From Euonymus europaeus (lineage: Eukaryota; Streptophyta; Magnoliopsida; Celastrales; Celastraceae), in assembly GCA_963580455.1 (NCBI GenBank), contig OY756967.1, positions 12,360,501-12,424,500 on the forward strand: 64,000 bases of DNA, in the 5' to 3' direction. The position numbers and the translations under genes are program-made. Below, one piece after another: positions 38,960 through 51,800 of the stretch (the first letter of the stretch is position 1; each line of letters opens with the position of its first letter). The notes below the pieces were generated by a model, which worked only from the letters and a program-made list of their open reading frames with translations, did no database searches and was not told the DNA's origin.

Positions 38960-40270
38960 TTGCACGATTATTTCGATGCCAAAACACCAACTTTCTATGA
39001 CAAATGGACAAAACCTTTAAAAGCTCTTCCATAGAGAGAGTTGAGCAACTTCAGACTATCAAAGTTGCTCGGTGTACACTTTTTATTGTTCTTCTATGCT
39101 AAATTTTACTAAAATGAGCTTCCGGGGTTATTTCGATGCCAAAACACCAACTTTCTACGACAAATGAACAAAACCGTTAAAATTACCTCCATAGCGAGAG
39201 TTGAGCAACTTCAGACAATCAAAGTTGCTCGGTGTACAATTTATAATTTCTACTAAGTCAAATTTTACGAGTATAAGCTTTCAAGATTATTTCGATGCCA
39301 AAACATTAACTTTCTATGACAAATGGACAAAACCGTTAAAAGCTCTTCCATAGAAAGAGTTGAGCAACTTCGGACAATCAAAGTTGCTCGGTGTACACTT
39401 TTTATTGTTCTTTTATGTTAAATTTTATGAAAATGAGCTTGCACGATTATTTGGATGCCAAAACAGCAACTTTATATGACAAATAGACAAAACCGTTAAA
39501 AACACCTCCATAGAGAGAGTTGAGCAACTTCGGACAATCAATGTTGCTCGGTGTACACTTTTTATTGTTCTTTTATGTTAAATTTTACAAAAATGAGCTT
39601 GCACGATTATTTCGATGCCAAAACACCAACTTTCTATGACAAATGGACAAAACCGTTAAAAGCCCTTTCATAGAGAGAGTTTAGCAACTTCGGACTATCA
39701 AAGTTGCTCGTTGTACACTTTATATTGTTTTACTAAGTCAAATTTTATGAGTATAAGCTTCCAAGATTATTTTGATGCCAAAACATTAACTTTCTATGAC
39801 AAATGGACAAAACTGTTAAAAGCACCTCCATAGAAAGAGTTGAGCATCTTCGGACAATCAAAGTTGCTCGGTGTACACTTTTTATTGTTCTTTTATGTTA
39901 AATTTTACTAAAATGAGCTTCCAGGATTATTTCGATGCCAAAACACCGACTTTCTATGACAAATGGACAAAACCGTTAAAAGCTCCTCCATAGAGAGAGT
40001 TGAGCAACTTCAGACTATCGAAGTTGCTCGGTGTACACTTTTTATTATTCTTCTATGTTAAATTTTATGAAAATGAGCTTCCAGGATTATTTCGATGCCA
40101 AAACACCAACTTTCTATGACAAATGGACAAAACCGTTAAAAGCACCTCCATAGCGAGAGTTGAGCAACTTCGGACTATCAAAGTTGCTCGTTGTACACTT
40201 TATATTGTTCTACTATGTCAAATTTTATGAGTATAAGCTTCCAAGATTATTTCGATGCCAAAACATTAAC
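38960..40270 (+). repeat. Block shared with 44.2-45.5 kb (offset 5,279 bp)
   Basis: The order aaacctttaaaag, cagcttccgggg-like, cagacaatc, ttggatgcc with aaacagcaac, gccctttcatag, ttgtacactttatattgttt (39,711 / 44,990) and aaacaccgac (39,941 / 45,220) is the same in both places. The offset is 33 monomers minus one base. Confidence 0.75.
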
Positions 40271-40278
40271 TTTCTATG

Positions 40279-41789
40279 ACAAATGGACAAAACTGTTAAA
40301 AGCACCTCCATAGAGAGAGTTGAGCATCTTCGGACAATCAAAGTTGCTCGGTGTACACTTTTTATTGTTCTTCTTTGTTAAATTTTACGAAAATGAGCTT
40401 CCAGGATTATTTTGATGCCAAAACAGCAACTTTCTATGACAAATGGACAAAACCTTTAAAAGCTCCTTCATAGAGAGAGTTGAGCAACTTCGGACTATCG
40501 AAGTTGCTCGGTGTAAACTTTTAATTATTCTTCTATGTTAGATTATATGAAAATGAGCTTCCAGGATTATTTCGATGCCAAAACACCAACTTTCTATGAC
40601 AAATGGACAAAATCGTTAAAAGCAACTCCATAGCGAGAGTTGAGCAACTTCGGACAATCAAAGTTGCTCGTTGTACAATTTATATTGTTCTACTAAGTCA
40701 AATTTTACGACTATAAGCTTTCAAGATTATTTCGATGCCAAAACATTAACTTTCTATGAAAAATGGACAAAACCGTTAAAAGCTCCTCCATAGAAAGAGT
40801 TGAGCAACTTCAGACTATCAAAGTTGCTCGGTGTACACTTTTTATTGTTCTTCTATGTTAAATTTTACGAAAATCAGCTTCCGGGGTTATTTCGATGCCA
40901 AAACACCAACTTTCTATGACAAATGGACAAAACCGTTAAAAGCTCCTCCATAGAGAGAGTCGAGCAACTTCGGACTATCAAAGTTGCTCGGTGTACACTT
41001 TTTATTGTTCTTCTACGTTAAATTTTACGAAAATCAGCTTCCGGGGTTATTTCGATGCCAAAACACCAACTTTCTATGACAAATAGACAAAACCGTTAAA
41101 AGCTCCTCCATAGAGAGAGTTGAGCAACTTCGGACTATCAAAGTTGCTCGGTGTACACTTTTTATTGTTCTTCTATGTTAAATTATACGAAAATGAGCTT
41201 CCAGGATTATTTCGATGCCAAAACACCAACTTTCTATGACAAATGGACAAAACCGTTAGAAGCTCCTCCATAGAGGGAATTGAGCAACTTCGGACAATCA
41301 ATGTCGCTCGGTGTACACTTTTTATTGTTCTTTTATGTTAAATTTTACGAAAATGAGCTTGCACGATTATTTCGATGCCAAAACACCAACTTTCTATGAC
41401 AAATAGACAAAACCGTTAAAAACACCTCCATAGAGAGAGTTGAGCAACTTCGGACAATCAAAGTTGCTCGGTGTACACTCTTTATTGTTCTTTTATGTTA
41501 AATTATACGAAAATGAGCTTGCACGATTATTTCGATGCCAAAACACCAATTTTCTATGACAAATGGACAAAACCGTTAAAAGCACCTCCATAGAGAGAGT
41601 TGAGCAACTTCAGACTATCAAAGTTGCTCGGTGTACACTTTTTATTGTTCTTCTATGTTAAATTTTACGAAAATGAGCTTCTGGGGTTATTTCGATGCCA
41701 AAACACCAACTTTCTATGACAAATAGACAAAACCGTTAAAAGCTCCTCCATAGAGAGAGTTGAGCAACTTCGGACTATCAAAGTTGCTC
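40279..41789 (+). repeat. 19-monomer-spaced duplication, copy 2
   Basis: This is the second copy of the 37.2-38.75 kb block at an offset of 3,039 (19 x 160 minus one, the missing base being the deletion in ttataatttctac near 39,245). It diverges near 41,790, where this copy reads gttgctcgctgtac and the first reads gtcgctcggtgtac. Confidence 0.8.
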
Positions 41790-44480
41790 GCTGTACACTT
41801 TTTATTGTTCTTCTATGTTAAATTATACGAAAATGAGCTTCCGGGATTATTTCGATGCCAAAACACCAACTTTCTATAACAAATGGACAAAACCGTTAGA
41901 AGCTCCTCCATAGAGGGAGTTGAGCAACTTCGGACAATCAATGTCGCTCGGTGTACACTTTTTATTGTTCTTTAATGTTAAATTTTACGAAAATGAGCTT
42001 GCACGATTATTTCGATGCCAAAACACCAACTTTCTATGACAAATAGACAAAACCGTTAAAAACACCTCCATAGAGAGAGTTGAGCAACTTCGGACAATCA
42101 ATGTTGCTTGGTGTACACTTTTTATTGTTCTTTTATGTTAAATTTTATGAAAATGAGCTTGCACGATTATTTCAATGCCAAAACACCAACTTTCTATGAC
42201 AAATGGACAAAACCGTTAAAAGCACCTCCATAGCGAGAGTTGAGCAACTTCGGACAATCAAAGTTGCTCGATGTACAATTTATATTGTTCTACTAAGTCA
42301 AATTTTACGAGTATAAGCTTTCAAGATTATTTCGATGCCAAAACATTAACTTTCTATGACAAATGGACAAAACCGTTAAAAGCTCTCCCATAGAGAGAGT
42401 TGAGCAACTTTGGACAATCAAAGTTGCTCGGTGTACACTTTTTATTGTTCTTTTATGTTAAATTTTACGAAAATGAGCTTGCACGATTATTTCGATGCCA
42501 AAACACCAACTTTCTATGACAAATGGACAAAACCTTTAAAAGCTCTTCCATAGAGAGAGTTGAGCAACTTCAGACTATCAAAGTTGCTCGGTGTACACTT
42601 TTTATTGTTCTTCTATGCAAAATTTTACTAAAATGAGCTTCCGGGGTTATTTCGATGCCAAAACATCAACTTTCTATGACAAATGGACAAAACCGTTAAA
42701 AGCAACTCCATAGTGAGAGTAGAGCAACTTCAGACTATCAAAGTTGCTCGGTGTACACTTTTTATTGTTCTTTTATGTTAAATTTTACGAAAATGAGCTT
42801 GCACGATTATTTCGATGCCAAAACACCAATTTTCTATGACAAATGGACAAAACCGTTAAAAGCACCTCCATAGAGAGAGTTGAGCAACTTCAGACTATCA
42901 AAGTTGCTCGGTGTACACTTTTTATTGTTCTTCTATGTTAAATTTTACGAAAATGAGCTTCTGGGGTTATTTCGATGCCAAAACACCAACTTTCTATGAC
43001 AAATAGACAAAACCGTTAAAAGCTCCTCCATAGAGGGAATTGAGCAACTTCGGACAATCAATGTCGCTCGGTGTACACTTTTTATTGTTCTTTTATGTTA
43101 AATTTTACGAAAATGAGCTTGCACGATTATTTCGATGCCAAAACACCAACTTTCTACGACAAATAGACAAAACCGTTAAAAACACCTCCATAGAGAGAGT
43201 TGAGCAACTTCGGACAATCAAAGTTGCTCGGTGTACACTCTTTATTGTTCTTTTATGTTAAATTTTACGAAAATGAGCTTGCACGATTATTTCGATGCCA
43301 AAACACCAATTTTCTATGACAAATGGACAAAACCGTTAAAAGCACCTCCATAGAGAGAGTTGAGCAACTTCAGACTATCAAAGTTGCTCGGTGTACACTT
43401 TTTATTGTTCTTCTATGTTAAATTTTACGAAAATGAGCTTCTGGGGTTATTTCGATGCCAAAACACCAACTTTCTATGACAAATAGACAAAACCGTTAAA
43501 AGCTCCTCCATAGAGAGAGTTGAGCAACTTCGGACTATCAAAGTTGCTCGCTGTACACTTTTTATTGTTCTTCTATGTTAAATTATACGAAAATGAGCTT
43601 CCGGGATTATTTCGATGCCAAAACACCAACTTTCTATAACAAATGGACAAAACCGTTAGAAGCTCCTCCATAGAGGGAGTTGAGCAACTTCGGACAATCA
43701 ATGTCGCTCGGTGTACACTTTTTATTGTTCTTTAATGTTAAATTTTACGAAAATGAGCTTGCACGATTATTTCGATGCCAAAACACCAACTTTCTATGAC
43801 AAATAGACAAAACCGTTAAAAACACCTCCATAGAGAGAGTTGAGCAACTTCGGACAATCAATGTTGCTTGGTGTACACTTTTTATTGTTCTTTTATGTTA
43901 AATTTTATGAAAATGAGCTTGCACGATTATTTCAATGCCAAAACACCAACTTTCTATGACAAATGGACAAAACCGTTAAAAGCACCTCCATAGCGAGAGT
44001 TGAGCAACTTCGGACAATCAAAGTTGCTCGATGTACAATTTATATTGTTCTACTAAGTCAAATTTTACGAGTATAAGCTTTCAAGATTATTTCGATGCCA
44101 AAACATTAACTTTCTATGACAAATGGACAAAACCGTTAAAAGCTCTCCTATAGAGAGAGTTGAGCAACTTTGGACAATCAAAGTTGCTCGGTGTACACTT
44201 TTTATTGTTCTTTTATGTTAAATTTTACGAAAATGAGCTTGCACGATTATTTCGATGCCAAAACACCAACTTTCTATGACAAATGGACAAAACCTTTAAA
44301 AGCTCTTCCATAGAGAGAGTTGAGCAACTTCAGACTATCAAAGTTGCTCGGTGTACACTTTTTATTGTTCTTCTATGCAAAATTTTACTAAAATGATCTT
44401 CCGGGGTTATTTCGATGCCAAAACATCAACTTTCTATGACAAATGGACAAAACCGTTAAAAGCAACTCCATAGTGAGAGT
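41260..44480 (+). repeat. 11-monomer duplication (period 1,760 bp)
   Basis: The segment about 41,260-42,720 recurs at about 43,020-44,480. Markers offset by exactly 1,760 bp are tacactctttattg (41,473 / 43,233), gctcgctgtac (41,787 / 43,547), gttgcttggtg (42,103 / 43,863), gctcgatgtacaatt (42,267 / 44,027), agctctccca/agctctccta (42,381 / 44,141), ctatgcaaaattttact (42,613 / 44,373) and aacatcaac. The copies then diverge at tagtgagagtagagc against tagtgagagttgagc. The stretch between the copies (42,720-43,020) is ordinary monomers. Confidence 0.88.
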
Positions 44481-45499
44481 TGAGCAACTTCAGACAATCA
44501 AAGTTGCTCGGTGTACAATTTATATTTTCTACTAAGTCAAATTTTACGAGTATAAGCTTTCAAGATTATTTCGATGCCAAAACATTAACTTTCTATGACA
44601 AATGGACAAAACCGTTAAAAGCTCTTCCATAGAAAGAGTTGAGCAACTTCGGACAATCAAAGTTGCTCGGTGTACACTTTTTATTGTTCTTTTATGTTAA
44701 ATTTTATGAAAATGAGCTTGCACGATTATTTGGATGCCAAAACAGCAACTTTCTATGACAAATAGACAAAACCGTTAAAAACACCTCCGTAGAGAGAGTT
44801 GAGCAACTTCGGACAATCAATATTGCTCGGTGTACACTTTTTATTGTTCTTTTATGTTAAATTTTACGAAAATGAGCTTGCACGATTATTTCGATGCCAA
44901 AACACCAACTTTCTATGACAAATGGACAAAACCGTTAAAAGCCCTTTCATAGAGAGAGTTTAGCAACTTCGGACTATCAAAGTTGCTCGTTGTACACTTT
45001 ATATTGTTTTACTAAGTCAAATTTTATGAGTATAAGCTTCCAAGATTATTTTGATGCCAAAACATTAACTTTCTATGACAAATGGACAAAACTGTTAAAA
45101 GCACCTCCATAGAAAGAGTTGAGCATCTTCGGACAATCAAAGTTGCTCGGTGTACACTTTTTATTGTTCTTTTATGTTAAATTTTACCAAAATGAGCTTC
45201 CAGGATTATTTCGATGCCAAAACACCGACTTTCTATGACAAATGGACAAAACCGTTAAAAGCTCCTCCATAGAGAGAGTTGAGCAACTTCAGACTATCGA
45301 AGTTGCTCGGTGTACACTTTTTATTATTCTTCTATGTTAAATTTTATGAAAATGAGCTTCCAGGATTATTTCGATGCCAAAACACCAACTTTCTATGACA
45401 AATGGACAAAACCGTTAAAAGCACCTCCATAGCGAGAGTTGAGCAACTTCGGACTATCAAAGTTGCTCGGTGTACACTTTATATTGTTCTACTATGTCA

Positions 45500-48400
45500 A
45501 ATTTTATGAGTATAAGCTTCCAAGATTATTTCTATGCCAAAACATTAACTTTCTATGACAAATGGACAAAACTGTTAAAAGCACCTCCATAGAAAGAGTT
45601 GAGCATTTTCGGACAACTAAAGTTGCTCGGTGTACACTTTTTATTGTTCTTTTTATGTTAAATTTTACGAAAATGAGATTGCACGATTATTTCGATGCCA
45701 AAACACCAACTTTCTATGACAAATGGACAAAACCGTTAAAAGCTTTTCCATAGAGAGAGTTTAGCAACTTCGGACTATCAAAGTTGCTCGATGTACACTT
45801 TATATTGTTCTACTAAGTCAAATTTTATGAGTATAAGCTTCCAAGATTATTTCGATGCCAAAACATTAACTTTCTATGACAAATGGACAAAACTGTTAAA
45901 AGCACCACCATAGAAAGAGTTGAGCATCTTCGGACAATCAAAGTTGCTCGGTGTACACTTTTTATTGTTCTTTTATGTTAAATTTTACGAAAATGAGCTT
46001 CCAGGATTATTTCGATGCCAAAACACCAACTTTCTATGACAAATGGACAAAACCGTTAAAAGCTCTTCCATAGAGAGAGTTTAGCAACTTCGGACTATCA
46101 AAGTTGCTCGGTGTACACTTTATATTGTTCTACTAAGTCAAATTTTACGAGTATAAGCTTCCAAGATTATTTCGATGCCAAAACATTAACTTTCTATGAC
46201 AAATGGACAAAACTGTTAAAAGCACCTCCATAGAAAGAGTAGAGCATCTTAGGACAATCAAAGTTGCTCGGTGTACACTTTTTATTGTTATTTTATGTTA
46301 AATTTTACGAAAATGAGCTTCCAGGATTATTTCGATGCCAAAACACCAACTTTCTATGACAAATAGACAAAACCGTTAAAAACACCTCCATAGAGAGAGT
46401 TGAGCAACTTCGGACAATCAATGTTGCTCGGTGTACATTTTTTATTGTTCTTTTATTTTAAATTTTACGAAAATGAGCTTTGCACGATTATTTCGATGCC
46501 AAAACACCAACTTTCTATGACAAATGGACAAAACCGTTAAAAGCCCTTCCATAGAAAGAGTTTAGCAACTTCGGACTATCAAAGTTCCTCGTTGTACACT
46601 TTAAATTGTTTTACTAAGTCAAATTTTATGAGTATAAGCTTCCAAGATTATTTTGATGCCAAAACATTAACTTTCTATGACAAATGGACAAAACTGTTAA
46701 AAGCACCTCCATAGAAAGAGTTGAGCATCTTCGGACAATCAAAGTTGCTCGGTGTACACTTTTTATTATTCTTTTATGTTAAATTTTACTAAAATGAGCT
46801 TCCAGGATTATTTCGATGCCAAAACACCGACTTTCTATGACAAATGGACGAAACCGTTAAAAGCTCCTCCATAGAGAGAGTTGAGCAACTTCAGACTATC
46901 GAAGTTGCTCGGTGTGCACTTTTTATTATTCTTCTATGTTAAATTTTATGAAAATGAGCTTCCAGGATTATTTCGATGCCAAAACACCAACTTTCTATGA
47001 TAAATGGACAAAACCGTTAAAAGCACCTCCATAGCTATAGTTGAGCAACTTCGGACTATCAAAGTTGCTCGGTGTACACTTTATATTGTTCTACTAAGTC
47101 AAATTTTATGAGTATAAGCTTCCAAGATTATTTCGATGCCAAAACATTAACTTTCTATGACAAATGGACAAAACTGTTAAAAGCACCTCCATAGAAAGAG
47201 TTGAGCATCTTCGGACAATCAAAGTTGCTCGGTGTACACTTTTTATTGTTCTTTTTATGTTAAATTTTACGAAAATGAGCTTCCAGGATTATTTCGATGC
47301 CAAAACACCAACTTTCTATGACAAATGGACAAAACCGTTAAAAGCTCTTCCATAGAGAGAGTTTAGCAACTTCGGACTATCAAAGTTGCTCGGTGTACAC
47401 TTTATATTGTTCTACTAAGTCAAATTTTATGAGTATAAGCTTCCAAGATTATTTCGATGCAAAACATTAACTTTCTATGACAAATGGACAAAACTGTTAA
47501 AAACACCTCCATAGAAAGAGTTGAGCATCTTCGGATAATCAAAGTTGCTCGGTGTACACTTTTTAATGTTCTTTTATGTTAAATTTTACGAAAATGAGCT
47601 TCCAGGATTATTTCGATGCCAAAACACCAACTTTCTATGACAAATGGAAAAAACCGTTAAAAGCTCCTCCATAGAGAGAGTTGAGCAACTTCGGACTATC
47701 GAAGTTGCTCGGTGTACAGTTTTTATTATTCTTCTATGTTAAATTTTACGAAAATGAGCTTCCAAGATTATTTCGATGCCAAAATACCAACTTTCTATGA
47801 CAAATAGACAAAGCCGTTAAAAACACCTCCATAGAGAGTTGAGCAACTTCGGACATTCAAAGTTGCTCGGTGTAGAATTTATATTGTTCTACTAAGTCAA
47901 ATTTTACGAGTATAAGCTTTCAAGATTATTTCGATGCCAAAACACTAACTTTCTATGACAAATGAACAAAACCGTTAAAAGCTCCTCCATAGAAAGAGTT
48001 GTGCAACTTTGGACAATCAAAGTTGCTCGGTGTACACTTTTTATTGTTCTTTTATGTTAAATTTTACGAAAATGAGCTTGCACGATTATTTCGATGCCAA
48101 AACACCAACTTTCTATGACAAATAGACAAAGCCGTTAAAAACACCTCCATAGAGAGTGTTGAGCAACTTCGGACAATCAATGTTGCTCGGTGTACACTTT
48201 TTATTGTTCTTTTATGTTAAATTTTACGAAAATGATCTTGCATGATTATTTCGATGCCAAAACACCAACTTTCTATGACAAATGGACAAAACCGTTAAAA
48301 GCTCTTCCATAGAGAGAGTTTAGCAACTTAGGTCTATCAAAGTTGCTCGGTGTACACTTTATATTGTTCTACTAAGTCAAATTTTATGACTATAAGCTTC

Positions 48401-51400
48401 CAAGATTATTTCGATGCCAAAACATTAACTTTCTATGACAAATGGACAAAACTGTTAAAAGCACCTCCATAGAAAGAGTTGAGCATCTTCGGACAATCAA
48501 AGTTGCTCGGTGTACACATTTTATTGTTCTTTTATGTTAAATTTTACGAAAATGAGCTTCCAAGATTATTTCGATGCCAAAACACCAACTTTCTATGACA
48601 AATGGACAAAACCGTGAAAAGCTCTTCCATAGAGAGAGTTTAGCAACTTCGGACTATCAAAGTTGCTCGGTGTACACTTTATATTGTTCTTCTAAGTCAA
48701 ATTTTACGAGTATAAGCTTCCAAGATTATTTCGATGCGTAAACATTAACTTTCTATGACAAATGGACAAAACTGTTAAAAGCACCTCCATAGAAAGAGTG
48801 GAGCAGCTTCGGACAATCAAAATAACTCGGTGTACACTTTTTATTGTTCTTTTATGTTAAATTTTACGAAAATGAGCTTCCAGGATTATTTCGATGCCAA
48901 AACACCAACTTTCTATGACAAATGGACAAAACCGTTAAAAGCTCTTCCATAGAGAGAGTTTAGCAACTTCGGACTATCAAAGTTGCTCGGTGTACACTTT
49001 ATATTGTTCTACTAAGTCAAATTTTACGAGTATAAGCTTCCAAGAATATTTCGATGCCAAAACATTAAATTTCTATGACAAATGGACAAAACTGTTAAAA
49101 GCACCTCCATAGAAAGAGTTGAGCATCTTCGGACAATCAAAGTTGCTTGGTGTACACTTTTTATTGTTCTTTTATGTTAAATTTTACGAAAATGAGCTTC
49201 CAGGATTAATTCGATGCAAAAACACCAACTTTCTATGACAAATGGACAAAACCGTGAAAAGCTCTTCCATAGAGAGAGTTTAGCAACTTCGGACTATCAA
49301 AGTTGCTCGGTGTACACTTTATATTGTTCTTCTAAGTCAAATTTTACGAGTATAAGCTTCCAAGATTATTTCGATGCGTAAACATTAACTTTCTATGACA
49401 AATGGACAAAACTGTTAAAAGCACCTCCATAGAAAGAGTGGAGCATCTTCGGACAATCAAAATTGCTCGGTGTACACTTTTTATTGTTCTTTTATGTTAA
49501 ATTTTACGAAAATGAGCTTTCAGGATTATTTCTATGCCAAAACACCAACTTTCTATGACAAATGGACAAAACCGTTAAAAGCTCTTCCATAGAGAGAGTT
49601 TAGCAACTTCGGACTATCAAAGTTGCTCGGTGTACACTTTATATTGTTCTACTAAGTCAAATTTTACGAGTATAAGCTTCCAAGAATATTTCGATGCCAA
49701 AACATTAACTTTCTATGACAAATGGACAAAACTGTTAAAAGCACCTCCATAGAAAGAGTTGAGCATCTTCGGACAATCAAAGTTGCTCGGTGTACACTTT
49801 TTATTGTTCTTTTATGTTAAATTTTACGAAAATGAGCTTCCAGGATTATTTCGATGCCAAAACACCAACTTTCTATGACAAATGGACAAAACCGTTAAAA
49901 GCTCCTCCATAGAAAGAGTTGAGCAACTTCGAACTATCGAAGTTGCTCGGTGTACACTTTTAATTATTCTTCTATGTTAAATTTTATGAAAATGAGCTTC
50001 CAGGATTATTTCGATGCCAAAACACCAACTTTCTATGACAAATGGACAAAACCGTTAAAAGCACCTCCATAGCGAGAGTTGAGCAACTTCAGACATTCAA
50101 AGTTGCTCGGTGTACAATTTATGTTTTTCTACTAAGTCAAATTTTACGAGTATAAGCTTTCAAGATTATTTCAATGCCAAAACACTAACTTTCTATGACA
50201 AATGGACAAAACCGTTAAAAGCTCCTCCATAGAAAGAGTTGAGCAACTTCGGTCAATCAAAGTTGCTCGGTGTACACTTTTTATTGTTCTTTTATGTTCA
50301 ATTTTACGAAAATGAGCTTGCACGATTATTTCGATGCCAAAACACCAACTTTCTATGACAAATAGACAAAACCGTTAAAAACACCTCCATAGAGAGAGTT
50401 GAGCAACTTCGGACAATCAATGTTGCTCGGTGTACACTTTTTATTGTTGTTTTATGTTAAATTTTACGAAAATGAGCTTGCACGATTATTTCGATGCCAA
50501 AACACCAACTTTCTATGACAAATGGACAAAACCGTTAAAAGCTCTTCCATAGAGAGAGTTTAGCAACTTCGGACTATCAAAGTTGCTCGGTGTATACTTT
50601 ATATTGTTCTACTAAGTCAAATTTTATGAGTATAAGCTTCCAAGATTATTTTGATGTCAAAACATTAACTTTCTATGACAAATGGACAAAACTGTTGAAA
50701 GCACCACCATAGAAAGAGTTGAGCATCTTCAGACAATCAAAGTTGCTCGGTGTACACTTTTTATTGTTCTTTTATGTTAAATTTTACGAAAATGAGCTTC
50801 CATGATTATTTCGATGCCAAAACACCAACTTTCTATGACAAATGGACAAAACCGTTAAAAGCTCTTCCATAGGGAGAGTTTAGCAACTTCGGACTATCAA
50901 AGTTGCTCGGTGTACACTTTATATTGTTCTACTAAGTCAAATTTTACGAGTATAAGCTTCCAAGATTATTTCGATGCCAAAACATTAACTTTCTATGACA
51001 AATGGACAAAACTGTTAAAAGCACCTCCATAGAAAGAGTTGAGCATCTTCGGACAATCAAAGTTGCTCGGTGTACACTTTTTATTGTTCTTTTATGTTAA
51101 ATTTTACGAAAATGAGCTTCCAGGAATATTTCGATGCCAAAATACCAACCTTCTATGACAAATGGACAAAACCGTTAAAAGCTCCTCCATAGAGAGAGTT
51201 GAGCAACTTAGGACTATTGAAGTTGCTTGGTGTACACTTTTTATTATTCTTGTATGTTAAATTTTATGAAAATGAGCTTCCACGATTATTTCGATGCCAA
51301 AACACCAACTTTCTATGACAAATGGACAAAACCGTTAAAAGCACCTCCGTAGCGAGAGTTGAGCAACTTCGGACAATCGAAGTTGCTCGGTGTACAATTT

Positions 51401-51800
51401 ATATTGTTCTACTAAGTCAAATTTTACGAGTATAAGCTTTCAAGATTATTTCGATGCCAAAACATTAACTTTCTATGACAAATGGACAAAACCGTTAAAA
51501 GCTCCTCCATAGAAAGAGTTGAGCAACTTCGGACAATCAAAATTGCAAGGTGTACACTTTTTATTGTTCTTTTATGTTAAATTTTACGAAAATGAGCTTG
51601 TACGATTATTTCGATGCCAAAACACCAACTTTCTATGACAAATGGACAAAACCGTTAAAAGCTCCTCCATAGAGTGAGTTGAGCAACTTCGGACTATCAA
51701 AAATTCTCGGTGTACACTTTTTATTATTCTTCTATGTTAAATTTTATGAAAATGAGCTTCCAGAATTATTTCGATGCCAAAAGACCAACTTTCTATGACA
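45500..51800 (+). repeat. Domain of mostly alternating two-monomer (320-bp) units
   Basis: Monomers with aaactgttaaaagcacctcc plus gagcatcttcgg and gcttccaggatt alternate with monomers carrying gagagagtttagc, cactttatattg, ctactaagtc and gcttccaag. The alternation is interrupted by single main-type monomers (for example 46,360-46,520, 47,640-48,430 and 49,870-50,530). Copies are more diverged than in 6-35 kb, and this domain has several +1 indels (gttctttttatg near 45,650 and 47,250; gctttgcacg near 46,480). Confidence 0.75.
48429..49708 (+). repeat. Clean dimer run with an internal 640-bp duplication
   Basis: Four 320-bp dimers in register. On top of the dimer, marks repeat at 640 bp: accgtgaaaag (48,611 / 49,251), tcgatgcgtaaac (48,731 / 49,371), gagtggagc (48,796 / 49,436) and caagaatattt (49,041 / 49,681). 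A pair of dimers was therefore duplicated as a four-monomer unit, and odd and even dimers differ. Confidence 0.85.
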
